Part shown: positions 1 through 9,829 of the stretch, in pieces
How positions within the stretch are numbered: position 1 is the first letter of the stretch
How the letters are laid out: the number at the start of each line of letters is the position of its first letter
Origin: Bacillota bacterium
GTDB taxonomy: Bacteria > Bacillota_I > Bacilli_A > Acholeplasmatales > Acholeplasmataceae
Length of the DNA stretch: 18,896 nt
Reading direction: 5' to 3'
Assembly: GCA_023458995.1 (NCBI GenBank)
Contig: JAEWVV010000055.1
Span: 1-18,896 of the forward strand
Made by a program: the position numbers and the translations under genes
Notes under the pieces: model-generated
Seen by the model: the letters and a program-made list of their open reading frames with translations, nothing else
Told to the model about the DNA's origin: nothing
Databases searched by the model: none

Positions 1-955
1 AGCTTATTCATCCCGAGTACTTTCAAGGTACCCACAAGAAAACAAACTACTTTGAAGGTTTGTACTATAAAGTTTTAAGTTTAGACGAAAAATATACACT
101 TGCAATCATTCCTGATATCAGCATTAACAAAAATGACCCTCACGCATTCATTCAACTTTTTATATCTCGCCATGACGATCAAGATACAAAGCTATCCTCA
201 CATTATTTTAAATATGAAAAAATAATTTTAGTTATGGATATCAAAACTTCTTTGTCAAAATCAAGGATAACAACTTTACACTTGATCCTGTGACATTAGA
301 TTTAAAAAATCATAATGTGGGTTTATCGGGTACACTTCGTTTTGGTCCAATCACACCCATTCGGAAAACATTGTTTTCACCTAATATAAAGGGCTTTTTT
401 GGGTATTTTCACTTTATGGAATGCTATCACGGCATACTTAGTATGACACATTCACTATCGGGTTCTCGCAAATTAAATAACGAGACTATCTCTTTTCAAA
501 ATGGCAAAGGTTATATTGAAAAGGATTGGGGAAAATCATTTTCAAGAGCCTATGTATGGCTTCAATCCAACCATTTTAACGATACTAAAACATCGTTCAT
601 GTTTTCATATGCGGATATACCTTTTCTTGGATTTTACTTCAAAGGTTTAATCGTAAACCTCAGTTTTAATGGTAAAGAATAACGTTTTGCTACGTATAAT
701 GGGGCTAAAGTCAAAGAAGAGATGATCAATGGTAAACATGTCATCTACACACTAAAAAAGGGACGTTATAACTTGATGATTGAAGCGAATTCTACACATG
801 AAATATTACTCGCATCACCTAGAAATGGACAAATGATTGAGCAAATTAAAGAAGGACTATCGGGTTATATTCATCTTAAACTTCTTTATAAAAATAAACT
901 AATCTATCAAGAAAAGGGTAAACATGCTGGTATCGAGGTCATGAAAACAAAGTAA
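1..955 (+). pseudogene. Broken tocopherol cyclase-like protein gene, 5' end outside the window
   Basis: The remains of one gene are readable across the left edge. In frame from base 3 it reads a segment containing HPEYFQG and NYFEG, then LAIIPDIS, HAFIQLF, MECYHG, SMTHSLSG, GKGYIEKDWGKSF and LQSNHF. These resemble the conserved blocks of bacterial members of the tocopherol cyclase family (recalled, not searched). Two separate lesions break it. The first is a one-base loss near the six-A run at 217-222, after which the homologous reading (YGYQNFFVKIKD) continues in another frame. The second is an in-frame TAA at 680-682, followed in the same frame by RFATYNGAK and an intact C-terminus ending with the stop at 953-955. 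The family position of that stop is usually an aromatic residue (GKxYRFATY), so a TAC/TAT to TAA change is likely. The gene converges on the arc operon. Two lesions make a sequencing error an unlikely full explanation. The biological role of the bacterial family is not well defined. Confidence 0.8.
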
Positions 956-980
956 GTTAATTGATTTTTACATATCACCT

Positions 981-1012
981 AAAAGAAAAGCGCTTGGCTT
1001 AGCCAGGCGCTT
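981..1012 (-). terminator. Rho-independent terminator of the arginine/ornithine operon
   Basis: An 11-bp stem with a 3-base loop lies just past the arcC stop. The arms are 988-998 and 1002-1012, with one G-U type pair. On the minus strand it is followed by a T-rich tract (TTTTCTTTT, bases 989-981). It should end the roughly 11-kb transcript. On the plus strand the stem is followed only by a broken T run, so activity for the convergent pseudogene is possible but weaker. Confidence 0.9.
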
Positions 1013-1017
1013 ATTTG

Positions 1018-1935
1018 TTACATATGAATGATTGTACCACTCGTTTGTTTAAATGCTTCAACCGCTTTTTCAAGCGATGCTATCACTGCAGGTCTTTTCG
1101 TTGCTTTTACGAAAGACATGCACGCTTCAATCTTAGGTAACATTGATCCTTTTTTAAAGTGACTTCCCTTTAAATAATCTTCAAGTTCATCAATTGAAAC
1201 TGATGTTAATGCCTTTTGTTCAGGAGTATTATAGTTGATAAAAACATTTTCTACAGCAGTTAAAATAATGAGTTCATCAGCGCCTACGATTTCAGCAACT
1301 TTTGCACTTGCAAAATCTTTATCAATGACTGCATCGACTCCAACAAGCTTACCATCTTTTTCTATGACAGGTATTCCACCACCACCAGCAGCAATCACGA
1401 TCTGTTTCTGATTTAAAAGTGCTAGAATACTATCTTTTTCTACGATATCAATTGGTTTTGGAGATGCTACTACTCTGCGATATCCTCTACCTGCATCTTC
1501 AACCATCGTATATCCATATGTCTTTTCGATATCTTCTGCTTGTTCTTTTGTATAGAAACTACCAATAGGTTTTGTTGGATGCATAAATGCTTGATCTTTC
1601 ATATCAACTAAAACTTGTGTAACAACAGTTGATATAGGTCGTTTAATCAAACGTTCTCTCATAATGTTTTGAATTGCATTTTGAATATGGAAACCAATAT
1701 AACCTTGACTCATCGCTCCACATTCAGCGAATGGCATATCAGGGGTTGATACTGATTCATTAAATGCCAAATTAATCATACCCACTTGTGGTCCATTACC
1801 ATGGACAATCACAATATCATGATTCATTTCGATCAAAGGATAAATCGCATGTGCAACATGCGTTAAAAGTCTTTTTTGCTCGTCTGCATTCTTTCCTAAA
1901 GCATTACCGCCAAGAGAAATCACATATCTAGACAT
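1018..1935 (-). CDS. arcC: Carbamate kinase (arginine deiminase pathway)
   Basis: ArcC moves phosphate from carbamoyl phosphate to ADP, giving ATP, ammonia and CO2. It is the energy-yielding last step of the arginine deiminase pathway in the cytoplasm. The 305-residue protein shows the family's N-terminal LGGNALG (residues 8-14), HGNGPQVG (45-52), AAGGGGIPV (182-190) and the DAVIDKD segment (201-207). Length is normal for the family (about 310). A GTG lies three codons upstream at 1944, but the Shine-Dalgarno AGGTGG overlaps it and sits five bases before the ATG at 1935, so the ATG is chosen. The start overlaps the end of argF by 8 bases, implying coupled translation. It is the last gene before the terminator. 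Confidence 0.96.
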   Translation of the reverse strand: MSRYVISLGGNALGKNADEQKRLLTHVAHAIYPLIEMNHDIVIVHGNGPQVGMINLAFNESVSTPDMPFAECGAMSQGYIGFHIQNAIQNIMRERLIKRPISTVVTQVLVDMKDQAFMHPTKPIGSFYTKEQAEDIEKTYGYTMVEDAGRGYRRVVASPKPIDIVEKDSILALLNQKQIVIAAGGGGIPVIEKDGKLVGVDAVIDKDFASAKVAEIVGADELIILTAVENVFINYNTPEQKALTSVSIDELEDYLKGSHFKKGSMLPKIEACMSFVKATKRPAVIASLEKAVEAFKQTSGTIIHM

Positions 1936-2947
1936 TGGGGCCACCTAATGATGCATACATTACTGCTTTAATGGTATGCATTCTATTTTCAGCTTCATCA
2001 AAGACTACACTTTGTTTAGATTCAATTACTTCATCCGTGACTTCAAGTTCACCATTTCTAACAGATGCATACTTACTACCAAAAGTTTTCGCAATCTCTT
2101 GTCCTACTTCAGTATCTAAACCGTGGAAAGCAGGTAGACAGTGCATGAAAATTGCATTCTTATCTGCTAAAGCCACCAATTTTTGATTAACCTGGTACGG
2201 ATGAAGAAGTTCAACACGTGATTCCCATACTTCTTTAGGTTCACCCATAGATACCCAAACATCGGTATATAAAACATCAGCATCTTTTGCACCTTCGTTT
2301 GCATCTTCTACAAAACGAAGGGTTGCTCCTGTTGTTTTAGCAATCTTCTGACATTTTTCAATTAAAGCTTCATTTGGCCATAAATGCTTAGGTGCTGCAG
2401 CAGTAAAGTGCATTCCCATCTTCGCACACCCAATCATCAGTGAATTACCCATATTGTTTCTCGCATCACCAAAATAAGTAAAACGAATACCCTTTAGATG
2501 ACCAAACTTTTCTTCAATCGTTAAAAAGTCTGCCAAAATTTGTGTCGGATGATAAAGTTCTGTTAACCCATTCCAAACAGGAACACCTGAATACTCTGCA
2601 AGCAATTCAACTTCTTTTTGGAAGTAACCCCGATATTCAATACCATCATACATACGTCCTAAAACACGTGCAGTATCTTTAACGGATTCCTTTTTCCCCA
2701 TTTGAGAACCCGTTGGTCCTAAATAAGTAACACCCATACCTAAATCAAGAGCTGATGTTTCAAAAGCACAACGTGTCCGTGTTGAGTCCTTTTGAAATAA
2801 CAAGACGATATTTTTATTTGGAAATACTTTATGGCTAATACCTTCTTTTTTCTCTTTCTTCAATCGTTTAGCCAGATCAATCAAATACTTTATTTCTTCT
2901 GGTGAATAATCAAGTAATGTGAGCAAATGTCTTCCTTGTAAGTTCAT
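1928..2947 (-). CDS. arcB: Ornithine carbamoyltransferase, catabolic
   Basis: In this context the enzyme most likely runs phosphorolytically, turning citrulline plus phosphate into ornithine and carbamoyl phosphate. The 339-residue protein carries the carbamoyl-phosphate loop STRTR (residues 55-59), HPTQ (133-136), the ornithine-binding SMG loop in DVWVSMGE (229-236) and HCLPAFHG (269-276). The SMG loop argues for ornithine rather than putrescine or aspartate as substrate. The usual HCLPAFHD ends in Gly here. An AGGAGA ribosome site lies six bases before the ATG. It sits 13 bases after arcA and overlaps arcC, so the catabolic name arcB fits. The same family is called argF in biosynthetic settings, and no other arginine-biosynthesis gene is visible. 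Confidence 0.96.
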   Translation of the reverse strand: MNLQGRHLLTLLDYSPEEIKYLIDLAKRLKKEKKEGISHKVFPNKNIVLLFQKDSTRTRCAFETSALDLGMGVTYLGPTGSQMGKKESVKDTARVLGRMYDGIEYRGYFQKEVELLAEYSGVPVWNGLTELYHPTQILADFLTIEEKFGHLKGIRFTYFGDARNNMGNSLMIGCAKMGMHFTAAAPKHLWPNEALIEKCQKIAKTTGATLRFVEDANEGAKDADVLYTDVWVSMGEPKEVWESRVELLHPYQVNQKLVALADKNAIFMHCLPAFHGLDTEVGQEIAKTFGSKYASVRNGELEVTDEVIESKQSVVFDEAENRMHTIKAVMYASLGGPNV

Positions 2948-2960
2948 ATGTTTCTCCTTT

Positions 2961-4172
2961 TTATATGTCTTCTCTTTCTAATGGCATACTCATACATCTT
3001 GGACCTCCACGACCTCTTGAAAGTTCACTAGACTCAATTTCAAGAACTTGGATACCTGCATCTTTAAGCATCTGATTTGTTACATGGTTTCTATCATACA
3101 CAATGACTTTTCCTGGTGCAATCGCTAATGTGTTTGCTCCATCATTCCATTGTTCTCTAACGCTTGTTATTTGATCTTTACCACCACATCTGATTAACGT
3201 CACAGGACGTTTCAAATGTTTTTCAAGAACTGTTTCTAACGATGTAACAACTTTGGTAATGGTAAAGTGCTGTTCAGCTTTTTCAATTTCAAAAACGGTT
3301 AATACCGTTTCAATCCCTGGATGAATCGTAAAAATACCATAATCAACTTGTGTGAACACTGTATCTAAATGCATAAATGCTCGACTCTTTGGGATATTGA
3401 ACGCTAAAATCGTATGAAACGCATTATGCTGTTCAAATACTTTTTCCGCAAAATACTCAATCGCTCTAGGATCTGTTCTTGATGAAATCCCCATCGCAAT
3501 CACATCTTTAGATAACACTAAAATATCCCCACCCTCTAATGGATAGCGATTTAACCGGTGATAAAAATATGGAATCTTTTGATCTTTAAAACGTGGATGA
3601 TAGTTAATGATATATTCAGCAAAAATCGTTTCTCTTTGTCTTGCTTGCATACTCATCTTGCTCATAGCAACCCCACAGCCAACACTTGAAAAAGGATCCC
3701 TTTGAAATAAGATATTAGGGATTGGATCTGTATAAAAAGGATACTCATCTTCTAACATATCCATAATCGAATGTTTATTGGGAATTGAGATTTCATTTGT
3801 TCTGATACCTTCAATCATTTTTAAGATCATATCCTTGAGTGGAAGTTCTGCCAAAAAATGATATAGTGCATTTTTAATCGTATGTGACTTAATCTTCGAT
3901 TCTTCAATAAAAGAATTGATAAAGTTCGATAAAACTTCCGGATGTGCTTCAAGAGCTTCTGTGATCATATCGGTTAAGTAGAGGACTTCTACACCCTCAC
4001 TTCTAAGCATATCTGCAAATTGGTCATGTTCCTCTTGAGCTACTTTAAGATAAGGAATATCGTCAAAAAGCAACTTTTCAAGGACATCTGGTGTTAAATT
4101 TTCCAGTTCCTTTCCTGGTCTATGAAGAAGTACAGTCTTTAACTTCCCTATTTCTGATGTAACATGAATCAT
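2961..4172 (-). CDS. arcA: Arginine deiminase
   Basis: ArcA hydrolyses L-arginine to L-citrulline and ammonia, the entry step of the arginine deiminase pathway. The 403-residue length is normal. Visible family motifs are FQRDP (residues 156-160), EGGD (213-216), GISSRT (228-233), HLDT with the catalytic-type His (268-271), and the C-terminal [12 protein letters not shown] segment, in which Cys393 is the expected nucleophile. A strong GGGAGGA ribosome site precedes the ATG. The start codon overlaps the stop of alr in an ATGA arrangement, so it is translationally coupled to the racemase upstream. No arginine/ornithine antiporter (ArcD) follows, unlike common arc operons. This fits ornithine being consumed inside the cell by the upstream genes. 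Confidence 0.97.
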   Translation of the reverse strand: MIHVTSEIGKLKTVLLHRPGKELENLTPDVLEKLLFDDIPYLKVAQEEHDQFADMLRSEGVEVLYLTDMITEALEAHPEVLSNFINSFIEESKIKSHTIKNALYHFLAELPLKDMILKMIEGIRTNEISIPNKHSIMDMLEDEYPFYTDPIPNILFQRDPFSSVGCGVAMSKMSMQARQRETIFAEYIINYHPRFKDQKIPYFYHRLNRYPLEGGDILVLSKDVIAMGISSRTDPRAIEYFAEKVFEQHNAFHTILAFNIPKSRAFMHLDTVFTQVDYGIFTIHPGIETVLTVFEIEKAEQHFTITKVVTSLETVLEKHLKRPVTLIRCGGKDQITSVREQWNDGANTLAIAPGKVIVYDRNHVTNQMLKDAGIQVLEIESSELSRGRGGPRCMSMPLEREDI

Positions 4173-5251
4173 CTTATTCCTCCCTTCGTAAAAACACGTG
4201 GAACGCGTTTACTTACCATACATATGACTTCATACGAAATCGTTTTTAATCTTCTTGCAACATCATCTGTTTTAATCATTCCACCAAAGAGTGTTACAAC
4301 ATCACCCACATGAATATCTTTATCTACTTTAATGAAGCATGCATCCATACAGATAATGCCCACAAGTTTGTAGATTTTATGATTGATTTCAACAGAACCT
4401 TGTTTATTTCTTCTAATCCAACCATCAGCATAACCGATTGGGACTACTGCGATATGCTCGCCATCTTGTTGAGCTTGATAGGTAGCACCATATCCTACCG
4501 TATCACCTTTGGAGAGTCTTTTAATCTCAACGATTGTTGACTTTAAAGACATCACAGGTGTTAATCCTTTTTGATTCTCATCTAAAGATAAACCATAAAG
4601 TGATATACCTAATCTTGCATGTGTTGTAAAGTTTATCTTATTCTCATAGCGAAGACTTGATGATGAGTTTGATAGATGTATCATTTCAGGTAGATAAGGT
4701 AGGTTACTAATAAGTTCTTCCATACGTTTAATCTGTGAGAAGAATAAATCATCTTGTTCATTGGCAGTTGCAAAATGTGTATAAAGTCCAACCAGTTTAT
4801 GATTGGTAGACTTAATGTCATGCATAAACTGAATGATCTTCTTATAATCTTCAATCCCATAGCGGTGCATACCAGTTTCAACCTTGATATGAAACATCAA
4901 AGGTTTATCAAATGATAAAATGTGATCTAATATCGCTTCATCATAAACCGTAAATTGAATATGACGCTTATGACAAAGTTCAAACTGTTCTTTAAGAATA
5001 GGACCAAGCATTAAAAGATCAACTGTATCTGAAAGTCCTCTTAATTCTAAAGCTTCTTCTAATAATGAAACTGCAAAAAGGTTAACTCCTTCAGCCATTA
5101 ATGCGCTCATGACTTCTTTAGCTCCATGGCCATAAGCGTCAGCTTTAATGACAGGAATAATCTTTTTGGGATAAACCTTCTTTTGTGCAAAACGGTAATT
5201 AGAAACTAAAGCATTTAAATCAATTTCAGCCCATGTAGGTCTATAAAACAT
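4169..5251 (-). CDS. alr: Alanine racemase, fold-type III PLP enzyme
   Basis: This is a 360-residue member of the alanine racemase family. It has the PLP lysine in VIKADAYGHG (Lys36), GMHRYG (127-132), the catalytic tyrosine region VGYGATY (Tyr254) and the CMD segment near residues 301-303. The start MFYRPTWAEIDLNAL is typical, with a GGAG ribosome site upstream. It overlaps orr by 11 bases and arcA by 4, so it is embedded in the ornithine/arginine operon rather than near cell-wall genes. The thiolase product of this pathway is D-alanine, so the likely job here is D-alanine to L-alanine for further catabolism (inference). A role in cell-wall D-alanine supply, or broader action on basic amino acids, cannot be excluded from sequence. 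Confidence 0.9.
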   Translation of the reverse strand: MFYRPTWAEIDLNALVSNYRFAQKKVYPKKIIPVIKADAYGHGAKEVMSALMAEGVNLFAVSLLEEALELRGLSDTVDLLMLGPILKEQFELCHKRHIQFTVYDEAILDHILSFDKPLMFHIKVETGMHRYGIEDYKKIIQFMHDIKSTNHKLVGLYTHFATANEQDDLFFSQIKRMEELISNLPYLPEMIHLSNSSSSLRYENKINFTTHARLGISLYGLSLDENQKGLTPVMSLKSTIVEIKRLSKGDTVGYGATYQAQQDGEHIAVVPIGYADGWIRRNKQGSVEINHKIYKLVGIICMDACFIKVDKDIHVGDVVTLFGGMIKTDDVARRLKTISYEVICMVSKRVPRVFTKGGIR

Positions 5252-6293
5252 AGTTTTTCTCCACGTAAGGGGATGTCATTAATGACAAGATACCACCATA
5301 GGTTAACCCAAAATGAATTTGGTCACCTATCTTATAATTCTCATTTTCTAACTCAACAATTAAATGATCAGATGAAGAACCTAAAATGGTTACACCAGCT
5401 GGTGGTTTCAATTGGTCAAGTCCAATATCTTGTTTACCAATCGCAAGTATTGCACGTCTAATTGTGCCACGATCTGTAAATCGAACTCTATGACCAAATG
5501 CGTCTACACCAATTTTTCCTTCAGGTTTAGATGGTTTCATCTTGATCTCAATAATTTCTGCATCAAGTGTAAACACATCTTGGTGCATCCCGATAATATC
5601 TTTTCCATAAGCTGTTTCTCTTCCTAAGACTAAGGCTTCACCTATTCTTAGTTGATTGATAAAAGATGGTAGTTTTTCATCCATCACGAGTGGTAGTGAT
5701 GATGAATTTCCACCTGTAATCACTTTTAACTCATAACCCATGATGCGTTCAACACGCTTTTTGATCTCATGAAATTTTTGGTATGTTTTTTGGGTCGGTA
5801 TCACACCACCATAACAGGTAAGGTTTGTACCTATACCTATCAGTTGAATAGCTTTTAATGACTTAATACGATCTAACCATAAGACATCATCTGCCTTATA
5901 ATAGATACCTTCTCTTAAATCACCAATATCATACATCAAAATGATTTTATGAATTTTACGTTGTCTTTTCGCTTCTTGGTTAAGTGCTTCAATCACTTCA
6001 AGTTCAGAGTTTAAAGAGATATCTGTATACTTAATAACATCATAAACTTCAGACATCATCGGTATACGCAATAACATTTTTTGTTTATCTGTTTTCATCT
6101 GTTTGAAGTTCACAATTCGTGAATCAGCAATCGTATCTATATCTGCTTGATTGAGTACATCAATCAGTTTTTCAGAGGCAAGAAAAACTTTAGTGACAGG
6201 TACTAATTTAATTCCTTGTCTTTTAAAAAGTTGTGTCATATAGCGTACATTATCTTTATAATACGAAACATTAATCGTCATTTTAGGATACAT
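5241..6293 (-). CDS. orr: Ornithine racemase, PLP-dependent
   Basis: The enzyme converts L-ornithine to D-ornithine, the substrate of ornithine 4,5-aminomutase. The 350-residue protein begins MYPKMTINVSYYKDNV and has the PLP lysine in PVTKVF (Lys35), typical of the Orr/YhfX-like branch of the alanine racemase fold, plus TGGNSSSLP in the phosphate-binding region. The frame stays open upstream to 6380, but that part overlaps the reactivase gene and does not look like the family. A GGTGAT ribosome-like site sits just before the ATG at 6293, giving an 11-base overlap with the preceding gene. ATG codons at 6299 and 6281 are less likely alternatives. It differs clearly from the neighbouring alr, so the two racemases are not a recent duplication. 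Confidence 0.88.
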   Translation of the reverse strand: MYPKMTINVSYYKDNVRYMTQLFKRQGIKLVPVTKVFLASEKLIDVLNQADIDTIADSRIVNFKQMKTDKQKMLLRIPMMSEVYDVIKYTDISLNSELEVIEALNQEAKRQRKIHKIILMYDIGDLREGIYYKADDVLWLDRIKSLKAIQLIGIGTNLTCYGGVIPTQKTYQKFHEIKKRVERIMGYELKVITGGNSSSLPLVMDEKLPSFINQLRIGEALVLGRETAYGKDIIGMHQDVFTLDAEIIEIKMKPSKPEGKIGVDAFGHRVRFTDRGTIRRAILAIGKQDIGLDQLKPPAGVTILGSSSDHLIVELENENYKIGDQIHFGLTYGGILSLMTSPYVEKNYVL

Positions 6294-7641
6294 CAACATC
6301 ACCAACTTTTCTAATTGATTTAGCAAGTAACACTTTTGTCTCTTCTGGATAAACCCTTGATAAAACGCCAAGTGAAGCAAATATATAATCTTGGTCTAGG
6401 TAAATCTCTACATGTTCATCGGGCACTAACTTTGTTGGTCTTGACCTAAGATAATGTCTAATCATTTCTTCTTTGTCTTTCATATGAAGTAATGCTCCCC
6501 CTGTTAAAAAGATTGCTTTAACCTGACTTAAGTCTTTCCCCTCAGGAATGACTTTATAACCGTTCGTTGTAAATACCCGTTTTAAGTCACCTGCATGACG
6601 ATCAATCGCAAGTTCTACACAGCGACTTGTGAGTAGATCAATGACTCTTTTACCTTCATCTGTTAAAGGAATAAATGGTTCATCTTTGAGTATCTTTAAA
6701 GCATCATCTTTATTCATCTTAAAGATTCTTATGATTTCATCTTCTCTATATGTATTTAAGACTTGAACCCTGTTAACATAAACTCCTAAGTCACCTTCAA
6801 CACTTCGCTTCATTTTAGGTTCACCTTCAAGCATTCGTTCATACTCATGCTTTGGTGATGAAACAGTGTGAACATCTGTAGTAGCTCCACCGACATCAAG
6901 TGTCATAACCCCATCAAAAATGTCATCTAGAAGAAGGGTTGTTTCCATTACCGCACCTGGTGTTGGAATAATCACATGATTAACCATCTTAAAAATATCA
7001 TGCATGCCTTTAGCTTCAATAATATGTTTTTCAAATGTCTCATAAATGGCTTCTCTTAGCGGCATAATATTGAAATCATCGACCCTTGGATATACATTTT
7101 CAACAATTCTCACATGAGGAAACCCAAGTTTTTTTATCCGTTCATGATTTGCAATATTACCCGTATAAATAATCGGAATATTTAGTTTTGCTACATCAAT
7201 TAAATTCTGATAAGCAACTTCTTTTTCACCATAATCCGTACCACCTGCAATCAAGATGATATTCGGTTTAATTTTTTTAATCTTTTCAATTTGATCTTCA
7301 TCAAGACGGTTTGCAGTAATCATATGAATATTTCCACCAGCATTAAGCGCAGCCTCTTTAGCTGCCTTTGCAGTCATTTCATAGACAAGTCCATGAACCG
7401 TCATTTTTAATCCACCTGCTGCAGATGATGATGCATAAAGTTCACCGTAGAAAATATGATCAACATTTAAGTTTTTTTCTAAATCTTTAATCGCATTTTC
7501 CAATCCTTCTCTTACATCGGTATCAACGGTTGTCTGACTCATACCACGTCCTAAAAATGCCACCGGTCCTTGATGGATTTGAAATGCATTTACAACGGTT
7601 GTTGTCGATCCAATTTCTGCAACTAAAACATCAATCTTCAT
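6283..7641 (-). CDS. GlmL/MutL-like ATPase, putative reactivase of ornithine aminomutase
   Basis: The 452-residue protein belongs to the GlmL/MutL family of sugar-kinase/actin-fold ATPases found beside glutamate mutase and ornithine aminomutase genes. It is not the DNA mismatch repair MutL. Visible nucleotide-binding motifs are the N-terminal VAEIGSTTT (residues 7-15), GGTD (133-136), DVGGATTD (249-256) and LTGGALLHM (379-387). Such proteins are thought to remove damaged cobalamin from inactivated mutases, as diol dehydratase reactivases do; for this subgroup that role is inferred. It overlaps the end of oraE by 11 bases and the start of orr by 11. The same gene sits next to oraE in known clostridial ornithine clusters. 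Confidence 0.88.
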   Translation of the reverse strand: MKIDVLVAEIGSTTTVVNAFQIHQGPVAFLGRGMSQTTVDTDVREGLENAIKDLEKNLNVDHIFYGELYASSSAAGGLKMTVHGLVYEMTAKAAKEAALNAGGNIHMITANRLDEDQIEKIKKIKPNIILIAGGTDYGEKEVAYQNLIDVAKLNIPIIYTGNIANHERIKKLGFPHVRIVENVYPRVDDFNIMPLREAIYETFEKHIIEAKGMHDIFKMVNHVIIPTPGAVMETTLLLDDIFDGVMTLDVGGATTDVHTVSSPKHEYERMLEGEPKMKRSVEGDLGVYVNRVQVLNTYREDEIIRIFKMNKDDALKILKDEPFIPLTDEGKRVIDLLTSRCVELAIDRHAGDLKRVFTTNGYKVIPEGKDLSQVKAIFLTGGALLHMKDKEEMIRHYLRSRPTKLVPDEHVEIYLDQDYIFASLGVLSRVYPEETKVLLAKSIRKVGDVDVS

Positions 7642-9829
7642 ACATCTTTTGATGACGCTTCACAATAAATGAAGCGACATGTCTTCCTTTTGTTCCTCGG
7701 CTAAATCCTTGATCCATACCATGTTTACGTGCAATCTCTGGAGTTACTTGTGTTCCACCAGCGATTAAAATAAGTTTATCTCTCACACCTTTTTCAATCG
7801 CGTACTGATTCAGTTTTTCCATATTCTTATAATGAATATCATCATGAGAAATAATCAGTGAAATCATAATGACTTGTGCATCTGTTTCAATCGCTGCATC
7901 AATAAACTTTTCAATGGGAACACTCGTTCCTAGATATAAATACTTGATGCCATATTTTTCAATACCACCATGTTTGATATCTAGAACTTCTCTCATACCA
8001 ACGCTGTGCTCATCAGATCCACCCGTACCAGCAACAACTTTAATCTCATGATGTTTGATATATTTTAGGATTTCTTCATCATCAAGAATATCTTCTTTTT
8101 CTCTTAGGACAAGTTTACTCTTATCAATATCAAAATTTATGGATCCCTTTAACTGGATTCGTGTTCCCTCAACGGGATGAAGTACTTCTTTATGAATGAC
8201 TTCAGGATTTAATAAATTCAAGTTCTTAGCAACCACTAAAGCTGCAGCTTCCGCTGTTGCTTCATCAGTTGGGAAAAAGAGATCAACTGTAATGATTCCA
8301 TCACCTAACCACTGAACTTCTGGTTTCATTAATGATGTACTTCTATACTTTTCAGTATCATCTAAACGGTGGTTCACATTATCATTTTCATCAAGTTCAT
8401 CTATATATTGAATTAACTCAGGTTTTTCAAACGTACATCCACCAATTAACATCTCAGGATGATTAACTAATTTTTTATCGTATTGTGAAACGTTATTATA
8501 TCCGTAGTGTGCAGTAACAGGAGCTAGGTAATCATCTGCTCTTTTGATGACAGAATATGCACCAATACCACCATTGATATCTCTTACAATACCATCACCC
8601 ATACGTTCAGGATATAAACCTGAATCTACAAACATACCTTCCTCAACAGCTTGAAAGTAACCACCTTGTTCAATGACTTCTTCCATCATTAAAACTGCTC
8701 TTTCTTGAATCTCTCTTTTCTTGTCATAGAGATATCCATCTTTTTTAAGTTCTAACATGGATAAAAGATCATCCATTCCCATCATGGCTTGTTTCGCTGT
8801 ATCGAGTGCTTCTATATTATATACATGCCATGGAACGTTTCTTCCTTCATCTGGTGTAATGGTTGATTGAATATCTGCAGATGTTAATCTCGATATTAAA
8901 AGATTAAGCACATGTGTAACAGTTGCTTCTCTTGTTGATGAATCCATATATTTCGTATTCATTTGTGCTCTCATCTTATAACGATCCATAAATTCTCTTA
9001 GAGCAATCGCATACGGTAAATTAAGCTTTAAATCTGGAGATGGTGGTGCTGCAGGAGGTACGGTTGATAAGCAAATCAAATCAGGTTTAATTCCAATTCT
9101 TTCACTCATTCTACTATTAATCGCATGTTGAACAAGAAGCTCAGGCATAACTTTCCAAGCATCACGTGCAGTCGCATTCGCATTATGTGCACCATCGATT
9201 TGTGCGAGTCCTCCATACGCCATAATCTTTTTACTTTCAGCAGCATCTACAAAACTTCTAATCATGTTAATGTTACGATAGAGTACGTTATATTGTGGAT
9301 CTTGATGAGCACCATTAACTCCCTCTTCGACAAACATCACTGCAATTTCAGGACCAGCAACACCAGATACATAGGAATGATAGTTAATAGGTCTACCTAC
9401 TTCATCTTCAATAAGATCAAGAGCTTTTCTTTGTGCTCTAACCTGTTTACGTGTAATAGGCACACCACCGACACCTTGGGGTGTTCCTTCTAAAAGACCA
9501 TCCATATGAGACTGTCCGGCAGTTCTAATGACCATGATATGATCAGCACCATGCCAAGCTGCCATACGCATACGTCTAATATCATCTTCAAAACGACCTG
9601 ACGCAATTTCTGTAGTAATGGTTGCATCCGGTTGTGGATCAATATTATTTAAATGTCTTGCACTGGGAAGAGGTATACTTCTTTCTAGTGAAGAACTTGC
9701 TTGTACATAATGAAATGGACCAAGGTCAATCGGATGTTTATCACGCCATACCCATCCTTTTCGTCTTGGGCGATATGACTCTAAATCGGATAGAATATTT
9801 CTTATATCTAACTTATCATTGATATTCAT
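7631..9829 (-). CDS. oraE: D-ornithine 4,5-aminomutase large subunit, B12 and PLP binding
   Basis: With OraS this enzyme moves the terminal amino group of D-ornithine to C4, giving 2,4-diaminopentanoate, using adenosylcobalamin and PLP. The 732 residues fall into an N-terminal TIM-barrel-type region (including VIRTAGQSHMDG, about 100-111, and GPEIAVMF, 159-166) and a C-terminal Rossmann-like B12 domain from about residue 500. The B12 motif DxHxxG is DEHSVG (606-611, axial His608). Lys619 in LDIKHGG lies eleven residues after the histidine, the same spacing as the PLP lysine in characterised family members. The ATG overlaps the oraS stop by four bases. Length matches the family. The N-terminal part resembles KamD and the C-terminal part resembles KamE, both encoded further upstream in this window. 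Confidence 0.97.
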   Translation of the reverse strand: MNINDKLDIRNILSDLESYRPRRKGWVWRDKHPIDLGPFHYVQASSSLERSIPLPSARHLNNIDPQPDATITTEIASGRFEDDIRRMRMAAWHGADHIMVIRTAGQSHMDGLLEGTPQGVGGVPITRKQVRAQRKALDLIEDEVGRPINYHSYVSGVAGPEIAVMFVEEGVNGAHQDPQYNVLYRNINMIRSFVDAAESKKIMAYGGLAQIDGAHNANATARDAWKVMPELLVQHAINSRMSERIGIKPDLICLSTVPPAAPPSPDLKLNLPYAIALREFMDRYKMRAQMNTKYMDSSTREATVTHVLNLLISRLTSADIQSTITPDEGRNVPWHVYNIEALDTAKQAMMGMDDLLSMLELKKDGYLYDKKREIQERAVLMMEEVIEQGGYFQAVEEGMFVDSGLYPERMGDGIVRDINGGIGAYSVIKRADDYLAPVTAHYGYNNVSQYDKKLVNHPEMLIGGCTFEKPELIQYIDELDENDNVNHRLDDTEKYRSTSLMKPEVQWLGDGIITVDLFFPTDEATAEAAALVVAKNLNLLNPEVIHKEVLHPVEGTRIQLKGSINFDIDKSKLVLREKEDILDDEEILKYIKHHEIKVVAGTGGSDEHSVGMREVLDIKHGGIEKYGIKYLYLGTSVPIEKFIDAAIETDAQVIMISLIISHDDIHYKNMEKLNQYAIEKGVRDKLILIAGGTQVTPEIARKHGMDQGFSRGTKGRHVASFIVKRHQKMYED

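Noticed and set aside
680..682. The TAA in the left-edge gene as a recoded sense codon
   Set aside because: TAA is the normal stop of arcC, arcA and the adenosyltransferase gene in this window, and a separate frameshift breaks the same gene.
1935..2186. 83-codon plus-strand open frame opposite arcB
   Set aside because: It is antisense to the conserved C-terminal part of the carbamoyltransferase; no family resemblance.
6294..6380. Longer form of Orr starting at 6380
   Set aside because: The extra 29 residues come from the frame overlapping the reactivase gene and do not resemble the family N-terminus.
6283..7641. DNA mismatch repair MutL
   Set aside because: The motifs are those of an actin/sugar-kinase-fold ATPase (GlmL type); the shared name is historical and the GHKL repair domain is absent.
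9125..9493. 122-codon open frame on the plus strand
   Set aside because: It lies wholly opposite oraE, has no convincing ribosome site, and its product looks like the reverse reading of a conserved enzyme gene.
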